Positions 40,319 through 53,848 of a stretch of DNA of 64,000 nucleotides are shown here, in pieces. The stretch's first letter is position 1, and the number at the start of each line of letters is the position of its first letter. The stretch covers positions 20,678,202 through 20,742,201 of the forward strand of contig NC_037638.1 in NCBI RefSeq assembly GCF_003254395.2. The letters run 5' to 3'. The notes beneath the pieces are model-generated. The model saw only the letters and a list, made by a program, of their open reading frames with translations. It made no database searches and was not told where the DNA came from. Origin of the DNA: Apis mellifera. Lineage: Eukaryota; Arthropoda; Insecta; Hymenoptera; Apidae. The position numbers were made by a program, and so were the translations under genes.

Positions 40319-41136
40319 TTATTCTGTAATGTGTTGCCTATTTTGATCAATGACCTTTTGCCATCTTTCAGGCAGCATCATAATCCCACGTTCATAAAAT
40401 TTCTGGTTTTTATTAGCAAAAAACTGAATCAGGTACGATTCGATATCATCATCATTATTGAAATTTTTACCATTCAAGGAGTTTTGTAAAGATCGAAAGA
40501 AAAAATAATCAGATGGTGCAAGGTCAGGACTATATGGTGGATGTGGCAAAACATCCCAACCAAGTTCCAATAATTTTTGCCGAGTGACCAAAGATGTGTG
40601 TGGCCTTGCATTGTCATGATGGAATACAACATCTTTTCGATTTGTCAATTCGGGCCGCTTTTCTTCAACTGCATCGTTTAATTTCGTTAGTTGTTCAATG
40701 TAGACAACAGAATTGATCGTTCGGTTGGGTGGTAAGAGTTCAAAATAGACAATTCCTTTGTAATCCCACCAAACTGATAACAAAACCTTCTTTCGACGAA
40801 TACCAGCTTTCGATGTTGTTCGAGCTGGTTCACGTGGCCTGCTCCACGATCTTTTCCGCTTGATATTGTTGTAAACAATCCATTTTTCATCGCCAGTTAT
40901 CAGTCGTTTTAAAAATGGATCATTTTCATTACGTTTCTTTAGCAGTTGTTAATGCGTTGCGTTAAATGCTTTTCTTTCAGTTCGTGAGGAACCCATGTAT
41001 CGAGTTTTTGAACATAGCCAAGTTGTTTTAAGTGGTTTTCAATGCATGTATATGATACATGAAGCTTCTCTCACGAGTTGTACTGTGACGATCCGAATCG
41101 ATTATTGCTTTGATTAGGTCGTCATCAACTTCAACT
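40319..41136 (-). pseudogene. Mariner transposase pseudogene (DD34D)
   Basis: C-terminal three quarters of a mariner transposase, broken. Reading on the minus strand: a start-less segment with EVDDDLIKAIIDSDRHSTTR, a small deletion near 41072 that shifts the frame, a segment including LKQLGYVQKLDTWVPHELKE, a second small deletion near 40940-40955, then an intact frame to the TAA at 40321-40319. The three catalytic aspartates are present: TGDEKW (40891-40889), HHDNARPH (40615-40613) and APSDYFFF (40510-40508), with 34 residues between the last two. About the first 70 codons (first helix-turn-helix) are absent. The product cannot be a functional transposase. Confidence 0.95.
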
Positions 41137-41137
41137 G

Positions 41138-41167
41138 AAATCCGCAATTACTTAGTTGCCAACCCAA
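41138..41167 (-). repeat. Mariner right terminal inverted repeat
   Basis: Perfect partner of the left terminus, directly abutting truncated transposase coding sequence. Confidence 0.97.
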
Positions 41168-41393
41168 TAATTGACGCGTCGTTTCAGGAAGACGGTGGAA
41201 ATTTTGGGATTTAAACGAAATAGCAACAGATATACACGTATATATAAGCATACACGTTTAATTCTGGCTTGCTCGTCGCGAATGAAATTCTAAATTTGTG
41301 ATGTACGTTTAATATTAAATCGCGAGGACGATTATATACATATATAATAAGGATGTTTCTCGTGGATGTTATTCTTGGAACGAAAGAATGAAA

Positions 41394-41395
<2 letters not shown>

Positions 41396-41426
<31 letters not shown>
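41396..41426. repeat. (AT)n microsatellite
   Basis: About 15 uninterrupted AT units followed by CGTGTGTG. Confidence 0.95.
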
Positions 41427-41427
<1 letters not shown>

Positions 41428-42089
41428 GTGTGTGTATTCAGACAGTGTATAATTAGTTTCGCGATTATATCGTAAAATGGATTCTATTAATTGTAACATG
41501 GTGGAAAAATACGCAAAGCGAAAGGGTAAACTGGTATCAGGCTAAATATTTGAATTTCAGCGAGTATTAATATATCCGTCAGTGGTATGTAGCGTGGCAT
41601 AATATTTGGCGATATCTAGAAACGCGGAATAATATCGCGTAATTGAATATCACTCCGTATTGATTAACCGAACGAAATTTAAATTCTCCTTTGATAGCGC
41701 ATATAGTATTAAATGCTATTCGATTACGACCCGTGTTCCTCTTATTTTCGTTAAATAAGCAATCAGCGAGGAAAAACGTGAAACGAGGAGGGGAATTTCG
41801 AACGAATTGTTTTGACAATTGAAAGTATTACTTGTAGATAATTTTAATAATAACATATTAGAGTTTGAAAAAAATTTGATCGAGAATTATAATTCGGAGG
41901 AGATATCTTGCGGTCGAAATATTTTAAAATCCAACAACTTTTTGCTATTCTTTCATCGATTGGATCAATGGAACAATGAAGGAAACGATAGATAATCGAG
42001 GGAAGAATATTGGAAAAATTGGATGCCTTTTAGCTCGGCTACGGTCGATTAATTCGGAAATCGCGTATTTGCATAGATATCGGAGCTTC

Positions 42090-42113
42090 GTCTCTCTCTC
42101 TCTCTCTCTCTCT
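42090..42113. repeat. (CT)n microsatellite
   Basis: About 12 CT units, translating as Ser-Leu or Arg-Glu runs. Confidence 0.93.
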
Positions 42114-43499
42114 GCTTTAGTTGACAATGCGAGAAGAAAGATGAAAGGGGTAGGCGTCGCGGCGAAGGCGCACCAAGTGCCCGGACTGCCTCTGGAAGAA
42201 GCCTTAACCGCATTTCCTGTCCCCATTTTCGGTAGTGGCCCACATCGTGGAAAGCTACAAAAGCCGATTCTACGGAAATAAACCGCCAGAAGGCTGACTA
42301 AGCCGTCGGAAAGAAAGGAACGGAGTCGCAGGGATGGTGGAGGGGTTGGCGAGGTGGTGACTCCAACTTTTTAACTTTACCACCGTCGCGAAAAATCTGA
42401 CCTCCTTTTTCCATATCCCTCGTTTCACCGCCGCTGCAAATCTACTAGATATCAATCGAAGAAAGAATAAATCGCATTTACGATTCTACGATAATCACGA
42501 TGTTTTAATAGAAGCTTGAAGATGGACGAGGAGGGAAGTAAGAAATCGTCAAACGATCAAGGAAGATTGGATATAAAAATTTCTAATATTCTGGAAGAGA
42601 AAAAAAGAATTTTATACAACGATACAAATCTGTACGAGCGTGAAAGGATCGAAAGAGAAGCGTTTAAAAGTGTTTTATTGAGCAATCTATAGAAATATTC
42701 GATACCATCGAAGCAAAATTAAATAATATAATTCATAATGAAATAAATTCACGGCCTTTTGCCATATGGAAATTATTATTTCCATTTATTTTTCATTTAA
42801 CTGTTTCCACTATTCGTGCGAAGTCATCTTAAACCAGCTCAATGCGACGCTAATGCGTTAATTGACTTTTATGGGATGTGTACGCCGCTCGCAAAGGGTT
42901 TAAAGATAATTTCCCATTATTCCTCCTTTAGCGGATGTGCACGCCATCTCCATGCATACAGAATATATACGGGGACGCGCATTAATGAACCGACGTAAAT
43001 TCAACGGGCGCCAGGAATGTTGAAGCGGGAGAAGAGGGGCAAGAATTCTCCCTCCGGAGGAATGGTAGGTCATCGTTAAAAGGAAAAGGAATAAGAATAA
43101 GAAGAAGAAAAAGTGTAGGGAGAAGGGAGAGGGAAAAGTGGAAGCTGTCCCGTAGAATTCCATGCCGCGTGATTACCGTCGAATTAACGAGCGTCTCCGA
43201 GATTTATCTCGCAATTTGGATCGAATAGGGCCACGGCTCGTTGCCTGCTTATCGTTCGATCGAACTTTTTTGTATCATCGATGTGCTCGGTTAACCAACC
43301 TGGTCAATCGGAAGTACAATAGCTTGTAAAAGATTTGCCTATCGAGAATATGTTTTCACGCTTTTTTCTCCGAATTGAAGACTCTAAATCAATTTTGTAA
43401 TCTTCAACGTACGACTAACGAAATAGTTACGAGCAAAAATTTCTCGAGAATAAAGATATCCATCACGAAACTTGCTTGAAAACTCGGTTTCGATCGTAT

Positions 43500-43910
43500 T
43501 AAAATTACGGAAAATTTAAACCGCTATAACTCCGAAGATAATAATTTTTTATCAACGAATGAGGGATCGTTAGAAACGGGGAACCTTACCCTTCAAAACG
43601 CTTTTTGAATTATCTCGATACGACTTCCGGTTCCCGAGATATCGTCGCGTAAAGAGAAAGTAATTTTTGATCGTTCATTGCCGCTCGCGCTTCGTCTCAC
43701 TGACCTCTCCCAAACTTGAGATAAGCGACAGATTCCTGGAAGGACGTAATAGTATACATTTCCAAGAAAAAAAGTAGGTCAGTGGGCCAGTCACTATTTC
43801 TGCGCTACGTTAAATATTATGAAAACTTTGTGTCCTTATATCTTGGCGATCGCTCGAGATATCGGGATAAAACAAAAAGTGAGTTCAATGGCATAGTTTT
43901 CTCTATTTCA
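43500..43910. repeat. Possible dispersed repeat with inverted motifs
   Basis: The segment contains the perfect inverted pair CACTGACCT (43698-43706) and AGGTCAGTG (43776-43784), which could form a hairpin stem around a 69-base loop. Outside these lie two copies of CGAGATATCG, in TTCCCGAGATATCG near 43640 and CTCGAGATATCGGG near 43855, arranged around the same centre. The composition is less AT-rich than its flanks. Whether it belongs to an interspersed family needs a genome search; here there is only one copy. Confidence 0.35.
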
Positions 43911-46900
43911 TAACAAATTTTGATGATCAAATTTTTAATTTTTCTTCGTATTTTTTTACACGAAAAGTCAAAATTAAAATCATTTACGACTACTTTGAGT
44001 GAACGTAACGATCTGTTATGGTACAAAGTATGTAATGCCATCATCGTAATCCTTTTTTTTTTTTTTTTTTTTTAAATATTTTGTTACGAGTAAGAGTTAA
44101 CGAAAAAAACAAATTTAATGTAACACGAAACTTAATGTAAATTTTTGTAGAATAACGTGGTACGACTTGAAAGGAAGAGGAGTCGATCGGACTGGCTTTC
44201 GATTTGATATACTATTGAAGGAATTGGATTGGGGAGTTGTAAGGTCGGTGTACGGAGGCATGCGTGCATTTCAAAAGTGATCCCTTGTGCGATAGAACGT
44301 GGAATTTGAGGTTTATTTGAAATCTGATGCGAAGGATTGATGTGAATTGAGTGTTGCGCATAACATCGTATAGTCTTTCGAACTTGATGGTAAAGTTTCA
44401 CTCGCGTCTCGCGCACCGATATAAATGTTCGCGCATGTTTGTGCAGTTGAAATGATGTTACCGATGTAGAAATGCTCGAATTGGACTGTTTATCAGACTA
44501 GATGTTGCTCTCTCCGTGGTTCTGCTTGATTTGCCTACCGATACAAATATGTGCATCGAGAATTCATGAATGTATTGATTGGTTAATGTTGTAGAAACGG
44601 TAATGATCAACAACAAGGGAATTAATTAATAATTTGGTTAAATCGAAAAATATGAATTTTTTAAAAGGTTTAAAAGTATTTAATTCTCTTCAAGATAAGT
44701 TTGTAAAGGATTGTAAGGATAAAACGTCGGATCGTTGAAATAATCAAGTCTTTTCAACTCGTGACATGAATAATAGCATCGATTCTCAATTTATTCTCTC
44801 AAAATTAGATTTCTTTAATTGGGAAGAATTTTAAAAAATAGATGTACAAACGATTAAAATTTTCTTTAATTTTCCTATTCGACGCTTCCTATTTGAAAAT
44901 TGAAAAAGGAAAAAAGTCGGAAAATAGGAGGAGAAAAATAAAAATTGTAATCTGAAACGTAGTCTGATATTTCGCTGACTCGTTGATTCTCAATCAGAAT
45001 TCTGTGCCAACGTAAGATGGGAATATAAGAACGCTTTAAAATTGCATCAAACTCGAGGAATTATATAACGTTAAAACGATAATTGAAATTGGATAGGGTG
45101 GTAAGGAAAAGAGATGAGCGAGGGCTCGGTTAATAAAGCCAATTATGGGATGATTCGAAAGAGGTAGAAAGGAGATTCCTGGCGGATACAGCGAGAGTCA
45201 GGAATTTGCCGGTTTTCCCCTATTATATGCGCGATATGCCAGCACGCGAAGAAAAGATGAAATTGCTGTTAGAAATTCCGTTTCATCGACTGAAATTCAT
45301 TCCACCACTTTAAACATTCATTTTCAAACAGTGTTCGAGGATAAACGCTGATATAGAAAATTTTGACTCGTATTAGGAAACAAAAATATATAAAAAAAAA
45401 GAAGAAGATATTCAATTCATTTTAAACAAAGAGAACTCGAAATTTCATTGAAAATTTCAACAGGAATTAAATGCATTTAGTTTCGAAATATTTACACGTT
45501 GAATTTTTAAGAAGTTAAGAAATAAAAAGTTAACATCATCCGATACATTGAGAAAATTTCAAATTACTTATACTTCAACATACTATAATTAACCTTTAAT
45601 TACAAGTGAATTCGAAAGAAAGTTCGAATAAAATTTTCAAACCGTCCATCCAATTCTCGACGTCGACATATCATTCCCCCCCTTTCTCGTAAAGAAATAA
45701 GAAGCCAATTCCAATTTTTCTTTTATTATAACACCATGTATCCCATTGAACCGTAGGCTCACGATACTGATCCGATCCGATCGGCTTTGGTATCGCGTTC
45801 AAGGATAAAGATTTCGCCGGACAAAGACGAACGGAGGGAAGGAAACAAGTCCCCCGGGGCGATATGTCGTTCTTCCGGCTATCGCGTCCAACTTTCCTCG
45901 CCAAGTTTCAAGAGGGGTTGGGCGTTGGAGGAGGGAGAGAGAGAGAGAGAGGAGAGGAAGAGGAGAGAGGATACAGGTGGGGGCGAAGCTAAGACGAATT
46001 ATTGGAATGCCGCAAATATTTCTTCCAGGATCCCTTCCGCCTTCGGGGGTCCGGAACGTTGATCGTTGGAGAAATACGTTAATACGTTGTTGCGCGAGGA
46101 GGAGAACAGTCGGAGCAGCTCGATGTTTGGCCAACGGGCCAGAACTATTGGCCGTTTTAAATCGATGTTAAACGAACGAATATAATGGGGGATTGCAGGA
46201 GGCACGGTTGTATAGATAGCGTGAAATTGCATTTAGGCGCTCGAGGTAGGTTTTATCTTCTTTTTTAACCGGGTGTAATTCTTTCGTTTACCTTTTTTTT
46301 TTCTTTAAAATGCCGTTAATACCGGTTTGGGGAAACTTTAAATTGCGTACGGGTTCTCATTTGTAGATAAAAGAACGGTGATAACTTTTTTGTTTAATTA
46401 TATAGGATGAGATTCAATATTACGATCGATTTATCAAATTTTGTTCCACGATACATTTTTTTACGATTTTAACGTCGATAGATCTGAAATATAAATATTT
46501 TTTTTCGTTTTATTTTGGTCAATGAAAGGTTATTTTAATCACTTTGTGCCTCCATCTGTTCAAAGGTGAGAAACAACGTTTAAACGTCGCACATTAAGGA
46601 GAGGAGAAACGTTTCGCCATGGAATCATCCCCTTTACGATAATTGTTAGAGCGGAACGGTGAGCTGCATTGAAAATTATTTCATCAGTTTTATCCGATCG
46701 TTGCAACAGTTGAATTACCATTCGCGAAATACGATTATGGTTCCGAGGGACGGCGATGTTGAGCGAATTTTTATGAGAAACTCATGGCACGCCGGGGATA
46801 TCGATGTTCCGAAACGAATTCGATTTTCAACGCGGATCTACATTCGTTACGCGCCGCATTGATCCTTTTGCGTGGCCGTTTGTTTGCCTCATGATTAGAA

Positions 46901-49900
46901 TCGACGTTATATCGACGAGCAAATTTGTGCACGAAAAACTTTGTGCTGCGTCGATCGATTATCTGCAGATCGACAATTACGCGACATTTATTATATTCAA
47001 ATTAATTTTCATAAAGGGATGATTAAAGAAATAATGGAAAAATTTATACTTTAAAGAAAAAGAACAGGTAAGTGAATAAATACATAAAGTTTATATCAAA
47101 TTAATATTACGAATTAAAATTTCCATATGTTGGAAATCATTAAATCGTTGGATTGAAAAATTATCAAGAGATGAAAATCAATTCTCTGGGACAAAAGTAA
47201 TAAAAATAAAATCTCTTCGAATTTTTCTTTCTATTCACTATCCTAATCATCCGGGATACCTCGAAGCTTCCACGCGAGAATATTGGAACGCATCAGCGTT
47301 TCACAGGAGGAGTTCCCTTTGACAAGTGGCGTTCCATCGCCGAGACGATGTAGCTTCTAGGACGTAAGAAGCGGCAATTTGTCGACGAAGTTTCCGGTTG
47401 ATCTGATGATACGGCTGCTAATTAACCAGCTGCGGGTGAGTGAATTAAAACGGACTCGCTTAGCAACCCGTTATCGCTCGGTAATTAATAAGCCGGCCCT
47501 CCTCCCTTAATTATGTTTTTGTTTTCCGTCTCTCCCTTCCCCTCCTATCTTTCTTACCCTCACTTCGTTATCCTTACTTTTTAATCCCACGAATCAACGC
47601 TGCACGGGTTAAATTAGAGATATCGGTTGCGCACTGGTTTGAATCCCAGATTTCACCGAGTACTTTAACGTGTGGTATCTTGGAGGAACGTAGAGAACGA
47701 GTGCAATCAACTGATGAACCGCGGCTGCCCTACTATAGTCTCTTAGAGATTTAATCGGGCAGAGTAGGCACGTGCGCTCCTCTTTCGTCCAGATTACGTA
47801 CCGTCCAGATTATCTAAATTATCATTACGGAACGAACGAATCTTTAAACGATGGTTTCGTGGTCGAGATTTTGAAAATTTTAATCTAAAACAGAGAATTT
47901 TTCCATTGTTGAAAATTAAATTAAATAATCGGATTGCTACGCTTTTTAAGGATTTCGAATAATTCAGACTTTGCTTAACATTACAACTTATGAGGGATAA
48001 TTTAGTTTGATATTTTAACGAGGTGCTATTCAGCGCTAACCTTAATATTTTTTTAATATCTGGAACGTCTCTATTATCCCCTCGTAATAAAAGAAATTAC
48101 ACTATATTTTATTTTATATTTCAAAAAACCGTTTCGATAAAAATTACCAAGCAATTAAAAATTCCAATTTTCATCGCTGTTGAGAAAATTAATCAAGCAA
48201 TTCCTAAAAAGCAATACTCGATAAAGGCGTCGTACACAACGAGACAGAATAATATGGAAATTCCTACAATCCTTCAATTTAACATTAAACGTTATTAAAT
48301 ATCTACCTATTCCCTACCTACATTTCAATCTTGCTAAAAAAACCTTTATCATATCTCTATAATTCTCATCCCGTGAATACGCGAAATCGAGCAAATCCTG
48401 TGCGACCCTCTTCAAGGTGCTCTTAAAACGAATAACAGTCTCGTAGTTTACCGCCGGACTTTCGCAAACTGTATCCACCACCTTTCCCTTCTCCTCCGCC
48501 CCTCCCCATTCTCTCCTCGTCACTCACCCCCTGCGGTGGCGGTAAGTTTTAATGAAACGCGGGGTGGCTTACAGGAAGCGGAATCGAGGCACGATGACGG
48601 CGTGACACGAGGCACGCGCGAAACTTTCGCCTGTTATCGCGAGAGAGGGACACGCCAGACCCTCTGTACACGGTTAACTTTAAATAAGAAAGTCCGAGTA
48701 CGGGGGAGGCGCGGTCCCCTGTCCGATGCAGTTTCCTGCAGGAAATATGTCCCTGGACGTGGACCGGGAAATATTATCGCGTCCAGGTTAATGTTCCGTT
48801 CGATTTACTTGTAAATTTCATGCCCACTTTCTTCTCTCTCTTTTTTTTCTGTCTCCTCCCTTTTTCTTTTCCACGAAGATGGAGAAGATGTAGGTATAGG
48901 TGTTCCAAAGAAATAGTTTGTTCGAGCAAGTTTATTTGATAGAAAGATTTTGTACGTATGGGACAGGCGAATTGATGAAACTTGGGATTAGATTTGTTTA
49001 GAGAATGAAATTGCAAGATTTATTCGTTTTTTTTTTTTGGATTTTTATTTTTTGAAATTTTTATTCGAAATCGTATCTCTCTTTTTTTTCTCTCTCTCGT
49101 GACAGAGATACGATTCGATGACTTATGGAAATTTGAACGTGAAATATAGCGCGGGATTATTATCGAGATTTATCATTTCAACGTTCAATTTTACAATTCG
49201 TCGTTTCGTTCGTACAATTATAAGTGTATATCGTTCTTCGAAAACTCTTCGTACACGATGAGACGACATCATTGATAACAGATCTGTAACGGATTTTATA
49301 TCCGATTTGCAATTTAAAAAAACAAAAAGGGACGAATTTCAACGTTCAGTTCATTCGTCAGAATTAACGGAAACGCGTAGCATTTAACGGAATGCGAAGC
49401 AAGCCGCAATCATGTCGACATTAAAACCCATAAACAATCCCGGAACATCTTTCTGCAGCTCGTAAAACGGGGAAAATGGCGCGTGAACGCATCTAAAGAG
49501 AGATTTACGCGTGTCAAAGCGATTGGAATCGCGGAACGACCAGGAATGATCATTTTTAAGGATAGGATTATGGTATGGACGAGGCAGGAATATTTAAGCG
49601 TAATTTCGGCGAGGAGAGGTCGCAACGAGAAATATTATAACGTCGGGAGGACGGGAGTAATATTTTCCACGAGATATATGGATTATCCGCAGGATATTGA
49701 ATCGATCGGATATCTCGAAAAGACCCTCATTTTTACCCCCGAGTAAAAAGAGATTGGCGGGGAGGGGGAGGGTTTAAATTTGCCGCCAGTGGTGAAAACC
49801 AGATGGTTTTCTCCTCGAGGAAATTATATCGAGATGATAGCAGCCATTTTGGTCGGGAGAATTATATTCGCGGCAATGTTTCTTAGTCGCTGATGGAACA

Positions 49901-51575
49901 GAAAATTAATAAGCATAAGATACGATGGGGCGAAAATTACCGTACGCGTCGTCTCGCGACGAGACGACGACGCTTTAATGAACAGCTTTAGGGTGCACGC
50001 GCGAATAAAAACCCGTTGCACTGATGAGAGACGTCGAGACGAGAGTGCGGAGGATGTGTAGACAATGGCGCGCTATTGAGAAATTTCGGTGTTAAAATCC
50101 CCCAGTCTTTGGATTATTATTATGGGTATTAGCGGAAAGAGTGGCGCGAAACCCATTAATTCATGTTTCGAGATTCGTTTATTTAGGATCTGATTAATGA
50201 CGCACGATTTTTTTCAAAGTATTTATTATTCCTTTGATTGGTATTATTCCTTCGGTTGGAACAAAAGAATGTTAGAGAATTACGCGTTTAATTTAAAATG
50301 TTAAATTTAATAATTTAACATTTGTTTTAAACAATTTTAAAGAGGAATTTTGGGAAAATTAGAAATTCTCTCTGGGGTATTGTGACGATAATGTCACATT
50401 ATATTATAGGCTGTCCTATGAATTAATGGTTTAATTATGTCATGCTCAACGTTTCATGCACACATTATTGTAATATATCAATATTTGTCGATTATAAATT
50501 ATATCGTATCATTTTAAGACCTGTGATATTTGACGTATTAAACGTAATATTATATTGTTTCGTCATTTTGAGTTCAGCGGTTTGTTATGCAAGATTATTC
50601 GATAATATAATCGTAATAAATTGAAGCAGAAAAATTTGGTAAATCCATCTTGATAAAGATTCAATCGGTATTTATTATTTCCAACGAATATTCCGTATAA
50701 TTATTAAAAATTACATATAAAAAAATTCTTCCTACATCCTCAATTTTCAAGATTCTTGGCAAACAACTCACACGCAAGAAAAAAAAAAGAAAAGAAAAAG
50801 AATGAAATTAAAAATTAATTATCCAATTTATTTGTTGTACGTACAAAAAGAAATTCTACAATTATCCCGAGGTTATTAATTGAAGAAAATACAAGAAAAC
50901 GAGAAGAACGGATGTTCCATTTATACACGTAAGAAGCAACAAATTACGGTATTATTAATCACCCTCACTCCCAATTGGTAGATCCGCGATGACGAGAACT
51001 TGTTCGAAATCAAGAGCTTGAAATATCCAGTTTCTATCCGGGATAGCTTAACCGGAAATTGATCGTCGTAAAACAGCATTAAGCGTGTCCGTCTTTCTAC
51101 CCCGTAGTAGTCGCGATACCATTTCCCCGGACGAATGGCCGGGATTAACCCGATCGCTATTAGCGCGTATCGTTCTTACCTCTTTCTTTCTTTCTCCACC
51201 CAATACTCCATCCCACTTTCGAGAAAGAAACGGCGACAACGAAGGAGGAGGACGCGTTTGGAGGGATGCCCGCTATTATTCAACCCCCTCTCTCGAATCG
51301 TTGTCATTAGTTTCTTGTCGACGTTTCGCGATCATCGTTGATCCAGAGCTCGCGAGACGCGCGAAAAACCGATGGCAAAAAGGTCACGTTCCTTGCATTT
51401 CTACACGAGTGCTTCTCCGCTTCGTTCGTTCCGTTCGTCGCATCAATGTCTCGTCCTCCCTTTTTTCCCTCTCAGGCTAGCTATCCTAGCCAACCGATAG
51501 TTCACAGCCGATGAACAATAATCGCGCCTCCGCGTTCTCCAGTTTCTTTTTTTTCATCGAAGAATCTATTCTCTC

Positions 51576-51577
<2 letters not shown>

Positions 51578-51635
<58 letters not shown>
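51578..51635. repeat. (AT)n microsatellite, long
   Basis: Fifty-eight bases of uninterrupted AT repeat, the longest simple repeat in the window. Confidence 0.98.
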
Positions 51636-51637
<2 letters not shown>

Positions 51638-52140
51638 TTCCAGTATGATAATACTCGAAGGAAGAGGAAAGAATTCAAAGAAGAGAGAAAAAAATTGAAG
51701 ACCATGTTCTAATAAATTCGTATAATTAGATTTGTCTCCCTCCTTTTCGAAGAGTTTTTAGAGTTTTCGTAGAACGGTTCAATTTTGGGGCGAAGCAGGA
51801 AGGAGCGGGAATAAGCAGGGAGAGAAAGTCGAAATGTCGGGGGAAACTTATTTCAAAGCGAAAATACAATTTGAATGCAGCGCGAAACGACGGAACCAAA
51901 CTTCATACGCGAGATACCACCGAGTTCTGACTCTTCCTCCTTCTTCGCGGATATTCCGTCTACGTATCCTCCTTCTCGACTTCGTCTTCTGTCAACCATC
52001 CTCTCCAGGCCCCCTTTTTGCGCCCTTTTCGCCATAACACGACACATGCATACGAAATATAAAACGACTTCCGCAGCGGATAAAATATGACGTTGTATAT
52101 ATATGTACACTCTTGAAGGATAGGCGAAGAAGAGTGGTTC

Positions 52141-52173
52141 GAAAGGAAGGGAAGGAAGGAAGGAAGGAAGGAA
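52141..52173. repeat. (GGAA)n microsatellite
   Basis: About seven GAAG/GGAA units after a purine-rich lead. Confidence 0.92.
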
Positions 52174-53848
52174 GTAGGTTTAGTGTGGTGATTTGTACAA
52201 TTGGTGGTGGATCGAGTTTTGGACGCATCCACGGCATTGGATTTCGAGCAATCCAATCGTGGAACGATGAATTTACGAGGCTGCAACTTCTGACTCTCGA
52301 AAAAGGACGGAAGGAAATGGATATCGGCGAAGTTGCGTTACTTTGTCGGAGAGGATAATATTAATCAAAGATTGGGAACGTTTGATTCTCGAAATCTCGT
52401 TTCGTTTCGATCGACGGTATCTATAGAATTTAAGTTCTAACGTTGTTTATTTTTCCCCTCCCTCCCTCCCTTTTGACTTGATTTTATCTCTGACGCGAAT
52501 GGAAAGGAGAAGAATACAATAATGAAGAACAGTTTCAATTCAATTCACGATTTTGCATTCGTGATTTATGTCATTTGGTGAATGCTTTTTCGACGAGAAA
52601 CGTCGATATATATATTTGAATTTTAAACAGAGATATAAGGGGAAACGGTATAAGAACAATGGAAGAACGATTTAAATGCTACGGTGATATATTAATCTTC
52701 GATTCTTTGCAATAAACCATGTTGCTCTGTTGACTTTTTATATTTCTCTTAGATTTCTTCGATATATATCGATGCGGAAAGATCAATTTCTTTTGAATAA
52801 TTTAATAATCGTATCGACTATTTCAAAAATTTTTACATTGTTACTAGAATATAAATGTTAAGTGGATAAATTGATCAATTTCCATTTCTTGAAGAATCTC
52901 TTCAGAAACTGAGTAGAATTTTAGTTTACCATGTAACTAAAATTTAATCCTTCGAACGTCGATCGCGGTTTCCAACATTTTCGCGAATATTTACGCATCA
53001 ATTTTCAACAAGTCGAAAGCAATCGTTTCCCAAAAACCGCGAAAGGTTAATCACGCGATTTCTGTTCGTGTGAAAAGTAGCAGAAGTTCGATTCTTTTTT
53101 TTCCGTTTCTCGTTTTTCTCGTTTTTATTAATACCGCAGTTTGTACATGCAGTTGTCGATATTATTCGCCGAACAGGCCGCCCATTGTTTATTCGTACGT
53201 GTGGCTGGGCATCATAGGACGGAACTAGGCTCGTGTCAGGAAGCGGAAACCAGAGGCATGGGAAGTTACCCCTTCCCCCGTACGCCCTCCAGTTAGCTTG
53301 ACGGGAACGAAAATGAACGAGCATGTCGCAAGATCAATTTACAGTGGGATGAACGCGGTGAAAATGCGAAGGAAAACACTGGCTGAATGAATTTTTACGA
53401 ACCTCCGGGCTCGTACGTTCAATTACGAATTAGCCATTTTTTCTCCTTTTTTCCCTTGTTTTTTTTTTTTTTGCTCGTGCTTCAACGTGGCCGCGTTTCG
53501 CCGGTTTACGAATCTTTTGTCGCTAACTAAATTTCAACGAATATACATACATACTTGTGACAGGTTTGTAGAATACGCGTAAACACGTTTGTATGATTTG
53601 ATTTAAAATGATGTCACGTTACACGTAAATTGAATTTTTACTCCCGCGTTTTGTCGTTTTCGATCTTTCCGCTACATTTTTTTTCGTGATCTACAAATTT
53701 TCCTTCGAAATTTGTTCCTTTTTTTTTTTTTATCTAGCTTAGTATTAATTTCGATAATTCGGGGGCGGAAGAAAAATTTCGAACGTGACTAGTGAGTACT
53801 CGATTGAGATAAATGTAAATCCGATGCAAGACCGATATTTCTTGTTAA

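Larger units (their letters stand above)
40245..41167 (-). mobile_element. Mariner (IS630/Tc1-mariner) element, internally deleted
   Basis: A 923-base mariner copy bounded by perfect 30-bp terminal inverted repeats at 40245-40274 and 41138-41167 (TTGGGTTGGCAACTAAGTAA at each outer end) and flanked by TA target duplications at 40243-40244 and 41168-41169. Full-length mariners are about 1.3 kb, so roughly 0.35 kb is missing. The loss is at the 5' coding side: the right terminal repeat runs almost directly into codons from the end of the DNA-binding region. The transposase reads on the minus strand. With perfect termini it may still be mobilised by an intact relative, but it cannot encode its own enzyme. 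Confidence 0.96.
41170..53848. other. Gene-poor stretch, intron or intergenic
   Basis: About 12.7 kb of mostly AT-rich DNA with GC-richer patches at 45800-46150 and 48480-48790. It contains AT, CT and GGAA microsatellites and a possible dispersed repeat at 43500-43910. Orphan open segments at 48314-48523 (minus) and 49483-49746 (plus) have balanced composition but no start codon of type ATG, no recognised homology and weak splice context. Confidence 0.4.

Noticed and set aside
40687..40890. Frame overlapping the mariner transposase on the same strand
   Set aside because: It is an off-frame shadow; the transposase motif GDEKW reads in the other frame over these bases.
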